NCBI RefSeq assembly: GCF_008107725.1
Contig: NZ_VIRN01000061.1
Location: 1-64,000, forward strand
DNA: 64,000 nucleotides
Reading direction: 5' to 3'
Source: Marinobacter sp. BW6
Lineage (GTDB): Bacteria > Pseudomonadota > Gammaproteobacteria > Pseudomonadales > Oleiphilaceae
Each line of letters opens with the position of its first letter. Position 1 is the first letter of the stretch. Positions 30,106-39,066 of this stretch are shown here, one piece after another. The notes below the pieces were generated by a model, which was given only the letters and a program-made list of their open reading frames with translations, had not been told where the DNA came from and ran no database searches. A program made the translations under genes and the position numbers.

Positions 30106-31032
30106 ATGACCACGGCATTCTTTTCCCACGATGACTTCATGAAACACAACATGGGGCCGGAGCATCCGGAAAGCCCTGAGCGGCTGGCAGCCATCATCAG
30201 TTACCTGGCTGATACCGGCCTGGACCAGAAACTCGACTGGGTCCGGCCGGAAGAGATTACCCGCGACCAGCTACTGACAGTGCACCCTGAAAAATATTTG
30301 CACCAGCTCGACCTCATGCAACCGACCCGGGGTCGCGTGTTCACCGATCCGGATACTGCCATGATGCCGGACACCCTCCGGGCTGCCCGTCTGGCGGCAG
30401 GCGCCAACGTCCAGGCCGTGGATATGGTGATGAGCAGCCAGGTAACCAACGCCTTTGTTTGCGCCAGGCCGCCCGGTCATCATGCCGAGCGAGCGAAATC
30501 CATGGGATTCTGCTTCTACAACAACGTCGCCCTGGCCGCCATGCGCGCCCTCACCTTCCATCACCTTGAGCGGGTCGCGATCATCGATTTCGACGTGCAC
30601 CAGGGTAACGGCACCGTGGATATTGTCGGTGGTGACGAGCGAATCCTGATGTGTTCCAGCTTCCAGCATCCCTTCTACCCGCACTCCCACGTTCACCGGC
30701 AGGCCGACAACATCGTGAACATTCCGATCGAGGCGAACTGTTCGTCGGAAGAGTATCGGAAGCAGGTGGAAACAGGCTGGCTGAAACGGCTAAACGATTT
30801 CAAACCTCAATTGATCCTGATTTCTGCAGGTTTTGATGCCCACAAGCTGGATCCAATGGCGGAACTGAACCTTGATACCGAGGATTACCGCTGGCTGACG
30901 GAAATGATTGCGGGTGTCGCCCACGAGCATAGCAACGACCGCATCATTTCAACGCTGGAAGGGGGATACCACCTGAGGGCCCTGGCGGAAAGCGTGAATG
31001 CCCACCTGGAAGTGCTCGACTCGGTTTACTGA
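30106..31032 (+). CDS. Class II histone deacetylase family protein (acetoin-utilisation AcuC-like)
   Basis: This zinc-dependent deacetylase fold has 308 residues. The tandem active-site histidines are His125-His126 in RPPGHHAE. The zinc ligands are supplied by IDFDVHQGNGT and ISAGFDAHKLDP, and the transition-state region is STLEGGYHLRAL. Bacterial members act on acetyl-lysine or acetylpolyamines; the substrate is inferred, and the divergent PatZ-like gene favours protein lysine deacetylation. The ATG has only a distant AAGG. It is convergent with motY, 6 bp apart. Confidence 0.87.
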   Translation: MTTAFFSHDDFMKHNMGPEHPESPERLAAIISYLADTGLDQKLDWVRPEEITRDQLLTVHPEKYLHQLDLMQPTRGRVFTDPDTAMMPDTLRAARLAAGANVQAVDMVMSSQVTNAFVCARPPGHHAERAKSMGFCFYNNVALAAMRALTFHHLERVAIIDFDVHQGNGTVDIVGGDERILMCSSFQHPFYPHSHVHRQADNIVNIPIEANCSSEEYRKQVETGWLKRLNDFKPQLILISAGFDAHKLDPMAELNLDTEDYRWLTEMIAGVAHEHSNDRIISTLEGGYHLRALAESVNAHLEVLDSVY

Positions 31033-31038
31033 AGCCGA

Positions 31039-31968
31039 TTACCCCCTGGGTTCGCCGCCATAGCCGTTGGCCTGCTGTAGCTCCGGACGATCACCCGCCC
31101 TCTGCAGGCGGATATTGGTACGGCGGTTATCCGCCGGTCGGTTGGATACCGGGTACTGGTCGCCGTGGGCCCGAACGGTGATCATGTTTTCATCGATACC
31201 GCGTGCCTTGAGGTAGTCGGCCACGACGTTGGCCCGATCCTCGGAAAGTGCGCGGTTGTCGATACGGCTGCCAATACTGTCGCTGTGACCATCCACGAAA
31301 ATCCTCTCAACGGTGGAATCGGCGTTCACATAGCTCACGATGTTGTCCAGCAACTGCCTGTCGGCGTCTGAAAGCTGAGTGCTGCCGCTGGCAAACGGGA
31401 CCCGCGAACGCTGGATCTGGTCAAAATTCACCGGCAACAGGTTGGACGTGCAGCGCTGATAACGCTGGTACTCGCCAGCAAAATTGATATTGGACACCTG
31501 CACCCGCACCGGACGGCCATCAAACCAGGATTCCCGGGTAACCGTCGGGCGCATGCCATCCAGCAGGCCGTGGGCAACAACAAATGCCTGGCGGGTATCC
31601 AGAGAGACCTGACGGCGATCATCAGACACATTGACCGTGCCCAGGGGCTTCGGCGCCACACCTGGCCGCCAGGCCGGTGCTTCAACCACGAGACTGCCCC
31701 GCCCTGGTCGCATCAGTGCGGAATCAGACTCCAGGAAAAAACTCAGATTTTCACCAGCGCGGTGATTGAACACTGCCCGCCCATAGCCGGGAACCTCGTG
31801 CACCAGACGACACTCGAATACTGACTCGGCTAGATACCACTGACTGTTCTCAATGCCGGCGCCATAGCTGGCAGCTTGCCCGGCTGCCGGCAAAAGCATG
31901 ACAGGAAGACTGGCAACCAGTACTGTTTTCAGAAGTTTTCCAGGGCGGAATCCCATAGTGCTTGCCAT
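31039..31968 (-). CDS. motY: OmpA-family flagellar T-ring protein MotY
   Basis: MotY anchors sodium-type or dual-type stators (T-ring) around the flagellar basal body. The precursor of about 309 residues has a signal peptide (LLKTVLVASLPVMLLPAAGQA), a MotY N-terminal domain (about 40-190) and a C-terminal OmpA-like peptidoglycan-binding domain (VDGHSDSIGSRIDNRALSED, then RRTNIRLQ). A plain OmpA-type lipoprotein is excluded by the MotY-like N domain, by the pyrC-rnt neighbours as in Pseudomonas, and by a sigma-28 promoter upstream. The frame reaches 32055; starts at 31968 or 31956 are more plausible, without a clear choice. Confidence 0.87.
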   Translation of the reverse strand: MASTMGFRPGKLLKTVLVASLPVMLLPAAGQAASYGAGIENSQWYLAESVFECRLVHEVPGYGRAVFNHRAGENLSFFLESDSALMRPGRGSLVVEAPAWRPGVAPKPLGTVNVSDDRRQVSLDTRQAFVVAHGLLDGMRPTVTRESWFDGRPVRVQVSNINFAGEYQRYQRCTSNLLPVNFDQIQRSRVPFASGSTQLSDADRQLLDNIVSYVNADSTVERIFVDGHSDSIGSRIDNRALSEDRANVVADYLKARGIDENMITVRAHGDQYPVSNRPADNRRTNIRLQRAGDRPELQQANGYGGEPRG

Positions 31969-31999
31969 CAGTGTCCGGGAGTTAACATATTCTGACTGT

Positions 32000-32026
32000 T
32001 TAACGGCCTTCGTCCGCGTTTCTTTA
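32000..32026 (-). promoter_or_regulatory. Sigma-28 (FliA) promoter of motY
   Basis: The minus strand reads TAAAGAAA (32026-32019), an 11-bp spacer, GCCGTTAA (32007-32000), against the FliA consensus TAAAGTTT-N11-GCCGATAA. It lies 32 bp from the motY start and points into it. Confidence 0.8.
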
Positions 32027-32142
32027 GCCACCAACCTGAAAACAATCGCCGGCACCTTCTGGTATAATTCGCCAAATTTTTCGGGGCGCTATCCACCAAG
32101 CCCTTATAGCTCGCCTCGCCACAGGTATTGCGGACAACTGCC

Positions 32143-33174
32143 ATGACAGAAAAGCTTACTCTCACCCGGCCCGACGACTGGCATCTTCACGTTCGGGACG
32201 GCGACATTCTCAGGGACGTGGTACCAGCCACGGCAGCCTGCTTTGGTCGCGCCATCATCATGCCCAACCTGGTGCCACCGGTGACAACCGCGGCTGATGC
32301 CAACGCCTATCGGGAGCGAATTCTCGCGGCCGCCCATGACACCGCATTCGAGCCATTGATGACCCTGTATCTGACCGAGAGCATGACACCTGAAACCATC
32401 CGGGATGCCAAAGCCGCCGGTGTTGTCGCCGCCAAGCTTTACCCGGCAGGTGCAACGACCAACTCCGATTCCGGGGTGAAGGATATCCGCAATATTTACC
32501 CGGTTCTGGAGGCCATGGCTGACTGCGGCATGCTGCTGCTGGTGCACGGCGAAGTTACCGATGCCGATATCGACATCTTTGACCGGGAAAAGGTATTTCT
32601 GGAGCGCGTCCTGGCCCCCACCCTTGAAGCTTTCCCGAATCTCAAGGTTGTGTTGGAACATATCACGACGGCCGATTCCGCAGAGTTTGTCCGGCAGCAC
32701 TCCGGAGACAACCTCGGTGCCACCCTGACACCACAGCATCTGATATATAACCGTAACCATATGCTGGTCGGCGGCGTTCGCCCGCACCTTTACTGCCTGC
32801 CAATCCTCAAGCGCAACCGTCATCAACAGGCGCTGAGAGACGCGGTAGCCAGCGGCGACAAGCGCTTTTTCCTGGGCACGGATTCAGCCCCCCATGCCAA
32901 GGATCGCAAGGAAGCCGCCTGCGGTTGTGCCGGATGCTACTCTGCCTATGGCGCCATCGGCCTGTATGCAGACATTTTCGAAGAGCTTGGCATTCTGGAC
33001 AAACTCGAAGCGTTCGCGAGTTTCAACGGTGCTGATTTCTATGGTCTGCCGCGGAATACCGATACCATCACCCTGGTTCGCGAACCCTGGACCATGCCGG
33101 CAGAGCTGCCTCTGTCTGACGGAACCATCGTGCCTCTCAAGGCCGGTGAAACCGTTCACTGGAAGCTGGCGTAA
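32143..33174 (+). CDS. pyrC: Dihydroorotase (PyrC type)
   Basis: PyrC cyclises carbamoyl-aspartate to dihydroorotate in pyrimidine synthesis. It is the compact class of 343 residues (E. coli 348): metal-binding HxH in [12 protein letters not shown] at residue 16, the carboxylated Lys in [17 protein letters not shown], His in LVHGEVTD and VLEHITT, and Asp in [16 protein letters not shown] 32143 is chosen over a TTG 15 bp upstream. It is followed by rnt after 44 bp, the arrangement seen in Pseudomonas. Confidence 0.94.
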   Translation: MTEKLTLTRPDDWHLHVRDGDILRDVVPATAACFGRAIIMPNLVPPVTTAADANAYRERILAAAHDTAFEPLMTLYLTESMTPETIRDAKAAGVVAAKLYPAGATTNSDSGVKDIRNIYPVLEAMADCGMLLLVHGEVTDADIDIFDREKVFLERVLAPTLEAFPNLKVVLEHITTADSAEFVRQHSGDNLGATLTPQHLIYNRNHMLVGGVRPHLYCLPILKRNRHQQALRDAVASGDKRFFLGTDSAPHAKDRKEAACGCAGCYSAYGAIGLYADIFEELGILDKLEAFASFNGADFYGLPRNTDTITLVREPWTMPAELPLSDGTIVPLKAGETVHWKLA

Positions 33175-33218
33175 ACCTGACTTATTCCTTCTCACACACG
33201 GCCAAGACCGGAGCTTGA

Positions 33219-33875
33219 GTGACTGACGAAAACAAACCACCGCACCCCATGTCCCGCCGCTTCCGCGGGTTTCTGCCTGTTGTAGTCGACGTGGAAACCG
33301 CCGGATTCAACCCCGAGCGGGATGCACTGCTGGAAGTGGCGGCGGTCATACTGACCATGGACGACGACGGCTGGGTGCGGCGAGCGGAGACCCATGTACA
33401 GCAGATTGATCCCTTCGAAGGCGCCAATCTGGAGCAATCCGCCCTTGATTTCACCGGCATCGACCCGTGGAATCCGGAGCGAGAGGCGGTACCCGAGCTG
33501 GAAGGACTCAGCGAAATTTTCAGCCCCATCCGTAAAGCGGTGAAAAACCACGACTGCAAGCGGGCCGTTCTGGTGGGCCATAACGCCACCTTTGACCACA
33601 ATTTTATCTTTGCAGCGGCGCTTCGGGCCGACATCCGGCGCAACCCGTTCCACCCTTTCTCGACCTTCGATACGGCGACTCTGGCCGGCCTGGCCTATGG
33701 CCATACCGTTCTGGCCCAGGCCTGCAAGCTCGCAGGCATTCCGTTCAACAACAAGGAAGCACACTCCGCAGCCTATGACGCGGAAAAAACCGCGGACCTG
33801 TTCTGCGGCATTGTGAATCGGTGGAAGGAGCTGGGCGGCTTTCCGCCTCCGGTGATCCCCGAAGAGACCGAGTAA
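33219..33875 (+). CDS. rnt: Ribonuclease T
   Basis: RNase T is a DEDDh 3'-to-5' exonuclease that finishes tRNA CCA ends and other stable RNAs. The 218 residues contain [20 protein letters not shown] (Exo I, D-E), [12 protein letters not shown] (Exo II) and [16 protein letters not shown] (Exo III, H-D). The conserved [14 protein letters not shown] region is also present. The start is GTG 33219 with a GGAG site upstream; an internal ATG at 33249 is less likely. A strong terminator follows. Confidence 0.94.
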   Translation: MTDENKPPHPMSRRFRGFLPVVVDVETAGFNPERDALLEVAAVILTMDDDGWVRRAETHVQQIDPFEGANLEQSALDFTGIDPWNPEREAVPELEGLSEIFSPIRKAVKNHDCKRAVLVGHNATFDHNFIFAAALRADIRRNPFHPFSTFDTATLAGLAYGHTVLAQACKLAGIPFNNKEAHSAAYDAEKTADLFCGIVNRWKELGGFPPPVIPEETE

Positions 33876-33882
33876 CCGTCAT

Positions 33883-33909
33883 AAAAAACCCGCCGCAGCG
33901 GGTTTTTTT
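33883..33909. terminator. Bidirectional rho-independent terminator (rnt / chemoreceptor)
   Basis: AACCCGC-CGCA-GCGGGTT forms a tight stem-loop (33887-33904) with six A's on one side (33883-33888) and seven T's on the other (33903-33909). It serves the convergent rnt and chemoreceptor genes. Confidence 0.92.
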
Positions 33910-33950
33910 AGTTGTGCGCCAGACATAAGTGTGAAAGTCACGCCTGGCAC

Positions 33951-36197
33951 TCAGCTGACTTTAAACCGGGACAGCGAATCTTTGAGCTGATGAGACAACT
34001 CCGCCAAGTCACCACTGGCTTCGGATATCTGGGCCATGGCCTGTTTGGTCTCAAAGGACTTTTCAGCAATTGTAGATACGTTGCGCGTTACTTCTTCGGC
34101 CGTGGCTGATTGCTCTTCGGATGCCGTAGCAATCTGCTCGGCCATACCGGACATCCGGGCGACCTCGTCCACTGCCTCGCGAAGCTGCAATACAACGGCT
34201 TCTGCCCGCTCGGAAATACCGCTGGCCTGGGCACTGCAGCGGGTAACCACCTTTGAAGCACGCTCCGACGAATTGACCAGAGTTTCGATGGAACTACTTA
34301 TCTCCTCGGTAGCCTTCTGGCTATTCTGGGCCAGGCTGCGCACCTCATCCGCAACCACCGCGAAGCCCCGGCCCTGTTCACCGGCCCGTGCCGCTTCAAT
34401 GGCGGCATTCAGAGCCAGCAAGTTAGTCTGGTCGGCGATGGACTTTATCGAATCCAGAACCCTGGTAATGGATTCCATATTCTTTCGCAAATCCTCGATG
34501 CCGGCCTCTGCTTCCTCCAGTTCCCTGGCCATAGCACGGGTGTCAGCAGCGGAGGATTCCACCTCGGTGGCGCTGCGGCTGACCGCCTCATCAGTGCGCC
34601 GGGCACCGGCTGCCGATTCTGAGGTATTCTGGGACACCTCGCTGATGGCGGAGGACATTTCCTCAATGGCCGACGCCACCTGCTCAGTCTGCTCTGCCTG
34701 CTGATTCACACTGTCCAGAGTCTGCAAGGTAGTGCCGGACAACTGTTCCGATGCACTGGCCTGGCGCTGGGACGCTTCTTCAACCTTGAAGATCACTTCT
34801 TTCAGGTCCGACACCATCTTGAGCATGGAGCCGTATACGCCCGTGGCCCTGTCACTGTCGGACGAATCAATGACCAGGTTACCCGCAGCCACCTGTTCCG
34901 CCAGTGCCTGCAATTCGGCCGGGTCTTTGCCGAGGGGTTTCATGACCCGCGCCGCGGTCCAGACTGCCACGGCCACCACAGCCAAGATCACGATAGCAAT
35001 GGCTATCGCCGCCAGAGTCCACATTTCACGCACCGGCGCCAAGGCCTCGTCTTCGCTGATCTCCGCCACCAGCGCCCAGTTCAGCCCGCCTACGGTAACT
35101 GGCCTGTGGGCGGAAAACACTGGCTCGCCACGGTAGGACGCAACCACGCCTTCACCGGAATTCCCAGCCAGAGCTTCATCCACCGATGTCGAACTAATGC
35201 GCCCATTCTCCGGGTCGGCAAAGGAAGCGACAACACTGCGGTTTTCCGAATCCAGGTAGGAGTCTGACCGCATCAGGTTATCCGGCCCCACCAGATAGGC
35301 ATCCCCGGTTTCGCCCATGCCATCTCGTTCCATCATGATGTTGTTCAGGCTGTCGATGGGGAACTGGAAGGCCAGCACGGCCAGCCGCTCATCTTTTTCG
35401 GAATATATGGGGGTTGCCACAAATCCGGCGGGCGCGCCATAGGACGGTACATACCGAGTAAAATCAACAAAAGTCGGAGCAGTATCCTGTCCGTCAGACA
35501 TCGCCTGTCGATAAGCTGCCGCCAGGCCAGAATCCGCGTAGGGACCGTCTTTCAGGGAGGTAGCAAAATCCACCTCTTTGGCTACGGAATAGATAACATG
35601 GCCTGTATCGGCATCAATGAGATAAATATCGTAGTAGCCGAAAGCCTCCTGAAACTCCTTGAACGAGGTGTGCCACTGTTTGTGAAGCGTGTTATAAAAC
35701 TGCGCGATATGGACGTCAGCCGATACCAATTCGTCTTTCTGCCCCACAGGATTTGGGTTGTCCACGATGTAACCCATCTGCAGAGCCAGGCTGTTTTTGC
35801 TGAGGGATGCAACGAAGTCCGAGGCTGAACGTCCGTTAGCACCACCATTTTGCTGCAAGGGTGGCAAAAAATTCTGCTGATAATAAGCCTCGACGTTGTC
35901 TCGTAAGGTCGATTGCTCCGCTTTTACCAGTTTTTCATAATTTTGAAATGCCAAACCAAATCCCTGGGCCGCAGTTCGGGTCCCGCGATTATTGGCCATG
36001 GCTTTCAGCTGCCGGGAAATAGTGCTGAGATAATCTTCAACACTATGCTGCTTATTGGTAGCCGCAATAGAGAGTTGTTGCAGCGCCTGTTCCGTCAGGC
36101 TCTGTCGGGCAATTTCGGCGTTAAAAAACGAGATGGCAATGACGGGAAGCAGGCCAACCAGCAGCAAAGTCAGCAAAAGACGTTTCTTGAGAGTCAT
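33951..36197 (-). CDS. Methyl-accepting chemotaxis protein with Cache-type sensor
   Basis: This inner-membrane chemoreceptor has 748 residues: TM1 (about 6-28), a long periplasmic sensor domain (about 30-390) with features of a double-Cache fold ([20 protein letters not shown]; the second half with [13 protein letters not shown]), TM2 (about 395-420), a HAMP-like linker, and a methyl-accepting/signalling domain with the hairpin tip [20 protein letters not shown]. There is no CheR-binding pentapeptide at the C terminus. ATG 36197 with GAAGGG upstream is preferred over TTG 36200. It is under a sigma-28 promoter. The ligand is unknown. Confidence 0.9.
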   Translation of the reverse strand: MTLKKRLLLTLLLVGLLPVIAISFFNAEIARQSLTEQALQQLSIAATNKQHSVEDYLSTISRQLKAMANNRGTRTAAQGFGLAFQNYEKLVKAEQSTLRDNVEAYYQQNFLPPLQQNGGANGRSASDFVASLSKNSLALQMGYIVDNPNPVGQKDELVSADVHIAQFYNTLHKQWHTSFKEFQEAFGYYDIYLIDADTGHVIYSVAKEVDFATSLKDGPYADSGLAAAYRQAMSDGQDTAPTFVDFTRYVPSYGAPAGFVATPIYSEKDERLAVLAFQFPIDSLNNIMMERDGMGETGDAYLVGPDNLMRSDSYLDSENRSVVASFADPENGRISSTSVDEALAGNSGEGVVASYRGEPVFSAHRPVTVGGLNWALVAEISEDEALAPVREMWTLAAIAIAIVILAVVAVAVWTAARVMKPLGKDPAELQALAEQVAAGNLVIDSSDSDRATGVYGSMLKMVSDLKEVIFKVEEASQRQASASEQLSGTTLQTLDSVNQQAEQTEQVASAIEEMSSAISEVSQNTSESAAGARRTDEAVSRSATEVESSAADTRAMARELEEAEAGIEDLRKNMESITRVLDSIKSIADQTNLLALNAAIEAARAGEQGRGFAVVADEVRSLAQNSQKATEEISSSIETLVNSSERASKVVTRCSAQASGISERAEAVVLQLREAVDEVARMSGMAEQIATASEEQSATAEEVTRNVSTIAEKSFETKQAMAQISEASGDLAELSHQLKDSLSRFKVS

Positions 36198-36231
36198 CAA
36201 TAGCCCTTCTTTTATATTGTTCTTACGCTAA

Positions 36232-36258
36232 CCATCGGCCATCGGCACGTTTACTTTA
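36232..36258 (-). promoter_or_regulatory. Sigma-28 (FliA) promoter of the Cache chemoreceptor
   Basis: Minus strand TAAAGTAA (36258-36251), 11-bp spacer, GCCGATGG (36239-36232): both boxes are within two bases of the FliA consensus. It lies 35 bp from the chemoreceptor start. Confidence 0.82.
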
Positions 36259-36354
36259 GCCCAGAAGAACTCATAAAAGAGGCGAATCTCGTTCAATCAA
36301 TTAATATGGAGGGGGAAGTAACTCCCCCTCCCACTCGATTCAGGGGCTACCACG

Positions 36355-38340
36355 TTACCAGTAGATGCCCCGCATGATGGCGGCGAAAGCCACCTGCTCG
36401 CTCGACACCTTCGGCTTCTCCCCGGAACGGCTACCGGCGGCTGACGGTGAATCCGGGAACATCCGGTAACCGGTGTTCATGACGATCTCGGCCATCTTGG
36501 GCGCCAGGGCATGAAGCACCTGAGCAAAGATACCCAAGCGGGTAGCAATTCGCTTCGGCCGGTAGACGATGGCATCAGCAACCATGGTCGCAGCCTCGTC
36601 TGGCGTTAGCGTAGGAACAGAATCGTAGATCTTGGTTGGCGCAATCATCGGTGTTTTCACCAGAGGCATGTTAATGGTGGTGAAAGTGACATTGCGGTCT
36701 GACCATTCCGAAGCGGCGCAGCGGCTGAAGGCATCCAATGCGGACTTGGAGGCCACGTAAGCCGAGAACCTGGGGGCGTTGGTCAACACGCCGATGGACG
36801 AGATGTTGACGACGTGACCGCGGCGATTCTCCAGCATCTTGGGCGCAAAACCCATGATCAGACGAACGGAACCAAAATAGTTCAGCTGCATGGTGCGCTC
36901 GAAATCGTGAAAGCGGTCGAAAGACAGATCCAGTGAGCGGCGAATGGAACGCCCGGCGTTGTTGACCAGCACATCGACCTGGCCATGGTTATCCAGCACG
37001 GTCTTCACGAACTCGTCGCAGGCCTCCATATCGGAAAAATCGCAGGGATAGGCATGCACGCTTGCGCCCCGGGACTCCAGCTCTGCGGTTACTTCTTTCA
37101 GGCGCTCGAGCTTGCGGGCGCCGATCACAAGGATCGCGCCGGCGTCTGCCAGTTTCTGGGCAGTTGCCAGACCAATGCCCGAAGTAGCGCCGGTAACAAC
37201 ACAAACCCGACCTTCAACCGTGCCCTTGAGCGTGCGGTCCTTGAACAGGTCAGGATCCAGATTACGCTCCCAGTAGTCCCAGATCACCGGCGCGTAGTCC
37301 GGCAAACGGGGCACTTCGATGCCGGTGTCTTTCAGAACACGCTCGGTTTCACGTGCGTCGAACCGGGTCGGGTAGTTGATGAACGACATCACGGACGGCG
37401 GAATGCCCATGTCATCAAGAATGGCAGAGGTTAGCCGCTTCACCGGCGGCAGATTCTTCAGGCTCTGGCGAATAAACGGCGGGATAAAGCCGAACATACG
37501 GGAGTCGATCCGCATCCCCATTCTGGGTGCGTGCCCTGCCTCGCTGAAGATATTGAGAATTTCGCCAACCTTGTACGGATCGGTATCCACCAAATGGAAA
37601 CACTTGCCGTCTTCACCTTCCAGATGGGCAATGTGATCCATGGCGTTAACCACGAAATCCACCGGAACAATGTTCAAACGCCCGCCCTCGACACCAATGG
37701 TCGGTACCCACTGGGGCAGCGCATGGCGAATTTTCTGGATCATCTTGAAGAAGTAATAAGGGCCATCCACCTTGTCCATTTCACCGGTGGCGGTATGACC
37801 AATAACCATGCCCGGGCGGTATATACGATAAGGAACCTTACATTCCTCGCGGACCACCTTTTCAGATTCATGCTTGGTCCGCAGGTACGGATGGTCCAGC
37901 TTCTCGGCTTCCTCAAACATGTCCTCGCGGAAAATGCCCTTGAACAAACCGGCAGCCGCAATGGAAGAAACGTGATGGAAGTGCTTGGCGCCCATGGCCT
38001 CCGCAGCGTTTACAGCGGCCCGGGTGCCTTCAATGTTGGTGGCCTGCTGGGCTTCTTCATCCGCCCCCATGTCATACACGGCGGCCAGGTGGAAGAAGTG
38101 GTCGATTTTCCCCTTCAGGGCCTTCATTGTCTTGGCGTCGATACCCAGGTTTTTGCTGGTGAGATCGCCTATGACGGCCTTCACCTGGGTTTCATCCGCG
38201 CCCCAGCGCTCACGCAATTTGTCCAGCTTATCCTGGGATTGTTCACGCACCAGTACGTGGACAGTACCGCCACGTGCCAGAAGCTTCTCCACGAGAAAAC
38301 GGCCAATAAATCCGGTGCCACCCGTCAGGAAATAATTCAT
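36355..38340 (-). CDS. Alcohol-forming fatty acyl-CoA reductase (two-domain, wax-ester type)
   Basis: This 661-residue fusion carries two reductase domains. The N-terminal extended SDR/NAD_binding_4 domain (1-360, TGGTGFIGRFLVEKLL at residue 6, catalytic Tyr-Lys region YLRTKHESE) should reduce acyl-CoA to aldehyde. The C-terminal classical SDR (about 375-600, VVTGATSGIGLATA, VNNAGRSIRR, YVASK) should reduce aldehyde to alcohol. Length and sequence match, as I recall, the characterised Marinobacter fatty acyl-CoA reductase that feeds wax-ester synthase. The start at 38340 (MNYFLTGG) is favoured over 38394. No wax synthase lies in the window. A candidate activator-controlled promoter lies upstream. 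Confidence 0.88.
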   Translation of the reverse strand: MNYFLTGGTGFIGRFLVEKLLARGGTVHVLVREQSQDKLDKLRERWGADETQVKAVIGDLTSKNLGIDAKTMKALKGKIDHFFHLAAVYDMGADEEAQQATNIEGTRAAVNAAEAMGAKHFHHVSSIAAAGLFKGIFREDMFEEAEKLDHPYLRTKHESEKVVREECKVPYRIYRPGMVIGHTATGEMDKVDGPYYFFKMIQKIRHALPQWVPTIGVEGGRLNIVPVDFVVNAMDHIAHLEGEDGKCFHLVDTDPYKVGEILNIFSEAGHAPRMGMRIDSRMFGFIPPFIRQSLKNLPPVKRLTSAILDDMGIPPSVMSFINYPTRFDARETERVLKDTGIEVPRLPDYAPVIWDYWERNLDPDLFKDRTLKGTVEGRVCVVTGATSGIGLATAQKLADAGAILVIGARKLERLKEVTAELESRGASVHAYPCDFSDMEACDEFVKTVLDNHGQVDVLVNNAGRSIRRSLDLSFDRFHDFERTMQLNYFGSVRLIMGFAPKMLENRRGHVVNISSIGVLTNAPRFSAYVASKSALDAFSRCAASEWSDRNVTFTTINMPLVKTPMIAPTKIYDSVPTLTPDEAATMVADAIVYRPKRIATRLGIFAQVLHALAPKMAEIVMNTGYRMFPDSPSAAGSRSGEKPKVSSEQVAFAAIMRGIYW

Positions 38341-38430
38341 CGATCTTCCACCCTGCTTGTTGCTCTGTTGTTGTCTATCCATGCCGGCACCCATACGACT
38401 AAAGTCTTAGAGTTTTCCGGAAACGCCGGC

Positions 38431-38459
38431 ATTGTACTTAATTGCAACCTTCATGTATC
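38431..38459 (-). promoter_or_regulatory. Predicted promoter of the fatty acyl-CoA reductase
   Basis: The minus strand has a good -10 TACAAT (38436-38431), a 17-bp spacer and a poor -35 GATACA (38459-38454). The weak -35 suggests activator dependence, consistent with the repeat pair just upstream. Confidence 0.45.
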
Positions 38460-38469
38460 GAACTTTTTT

Positions 38470-38516
38470 AGAGCTTTTACTCTGTAAGCCTTTGTTTTGC
38501 ATAGAGCTATTACTCT
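38470..38516. promoter_or_regulatory. Duplicated operator-like inverted repeats AGAGCN2TTACTCT
   Basis: Two 14-bp copies, AGAGCTTTTACTCT (38470-38483) and AGAGCTATTACTCT (38503-38516), differ at one position. Each is an inverted repeat (AGAG/CTCT) in an AT-rich setting. Centres are 33 bp apart, about three helical turns, and lie near -52 and -85 of the predicted start of the reductase transcript. They could also affect the divergent small gene. The binding protein is unknown. Confidence 0.6.
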
Positions 38517-38725
38517 AAATTTACGATCTCACAGGCTGCACATGCCTGTCCGGTTCGCCGACACAATGATTTTGAGACTAGCACAGGAATTGCCCCGTGC
38601 ATGCCCAATTTCCGGATTACCACAAAGCAATGAAAGCACCCGCCAGCAATGACATAATCGGGAACTTATCGCGCCTTTTGGCATCTCTTCTTTTCACAGG
38701 AAAACCGACCCCCGGAATCCAGACT

Positions 38726-39025
38726 ATGCAGAAAGACAACCCCAACGCGGAACGCTACATTTCCATCGCCCGAGCTTGCCTGAAAGCCATCAACGACACG
38801 GCTGACAATGCGGGTTCACGGGAACAGAAGATTCAGGCGGTCTACGAGGCGATCGACCAGGCCTTCCAGGCCGAGTTCGCGGATTATCGCCAGTCCGTCG
38901 CCATCATGGCCACGGTTCTCGAGCGTATTGCCTCGGGCCAGCTGGACAGTGAGAAAGCCGCCGACCTGGCACGTAAAACACTTGACCAGCAGCCTGAAAG
39001 CACCCGCAACGCGCTGATGCACTGA
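38726..39025 (+). CDS. Small hypothetical protein
   Basis: This is a predicted cytosolic, mostly helical protein of 99 residues with no domain I recognise. It runs MQKDNPNAERYISIARACLK at the start to a C-terminal LDSEKAADLARKTLDQQPES helix. The start is uncertain: the frame is open from 38597 (GTG), but the ATG at 38726 with GGAA upstream gives a coherent helical protein, whereas the upstream residues look non-native. It precedes the pitrilysin-type gene by 41 bp on the same strand. Confidence 0.55.
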   Translation: MQKDNPNAERYISIARACLKAINDTADNAGSREQKIQAVYEAIDQAFQAEFADYRQSVAIMATVLERIASGQLDSEKAADLARKTLDQQPESTRNALMH

Positions 39026-39066
39026 TGCACTGACACGCAAACTCTTTTCCGGATCACAGTGAGCCT

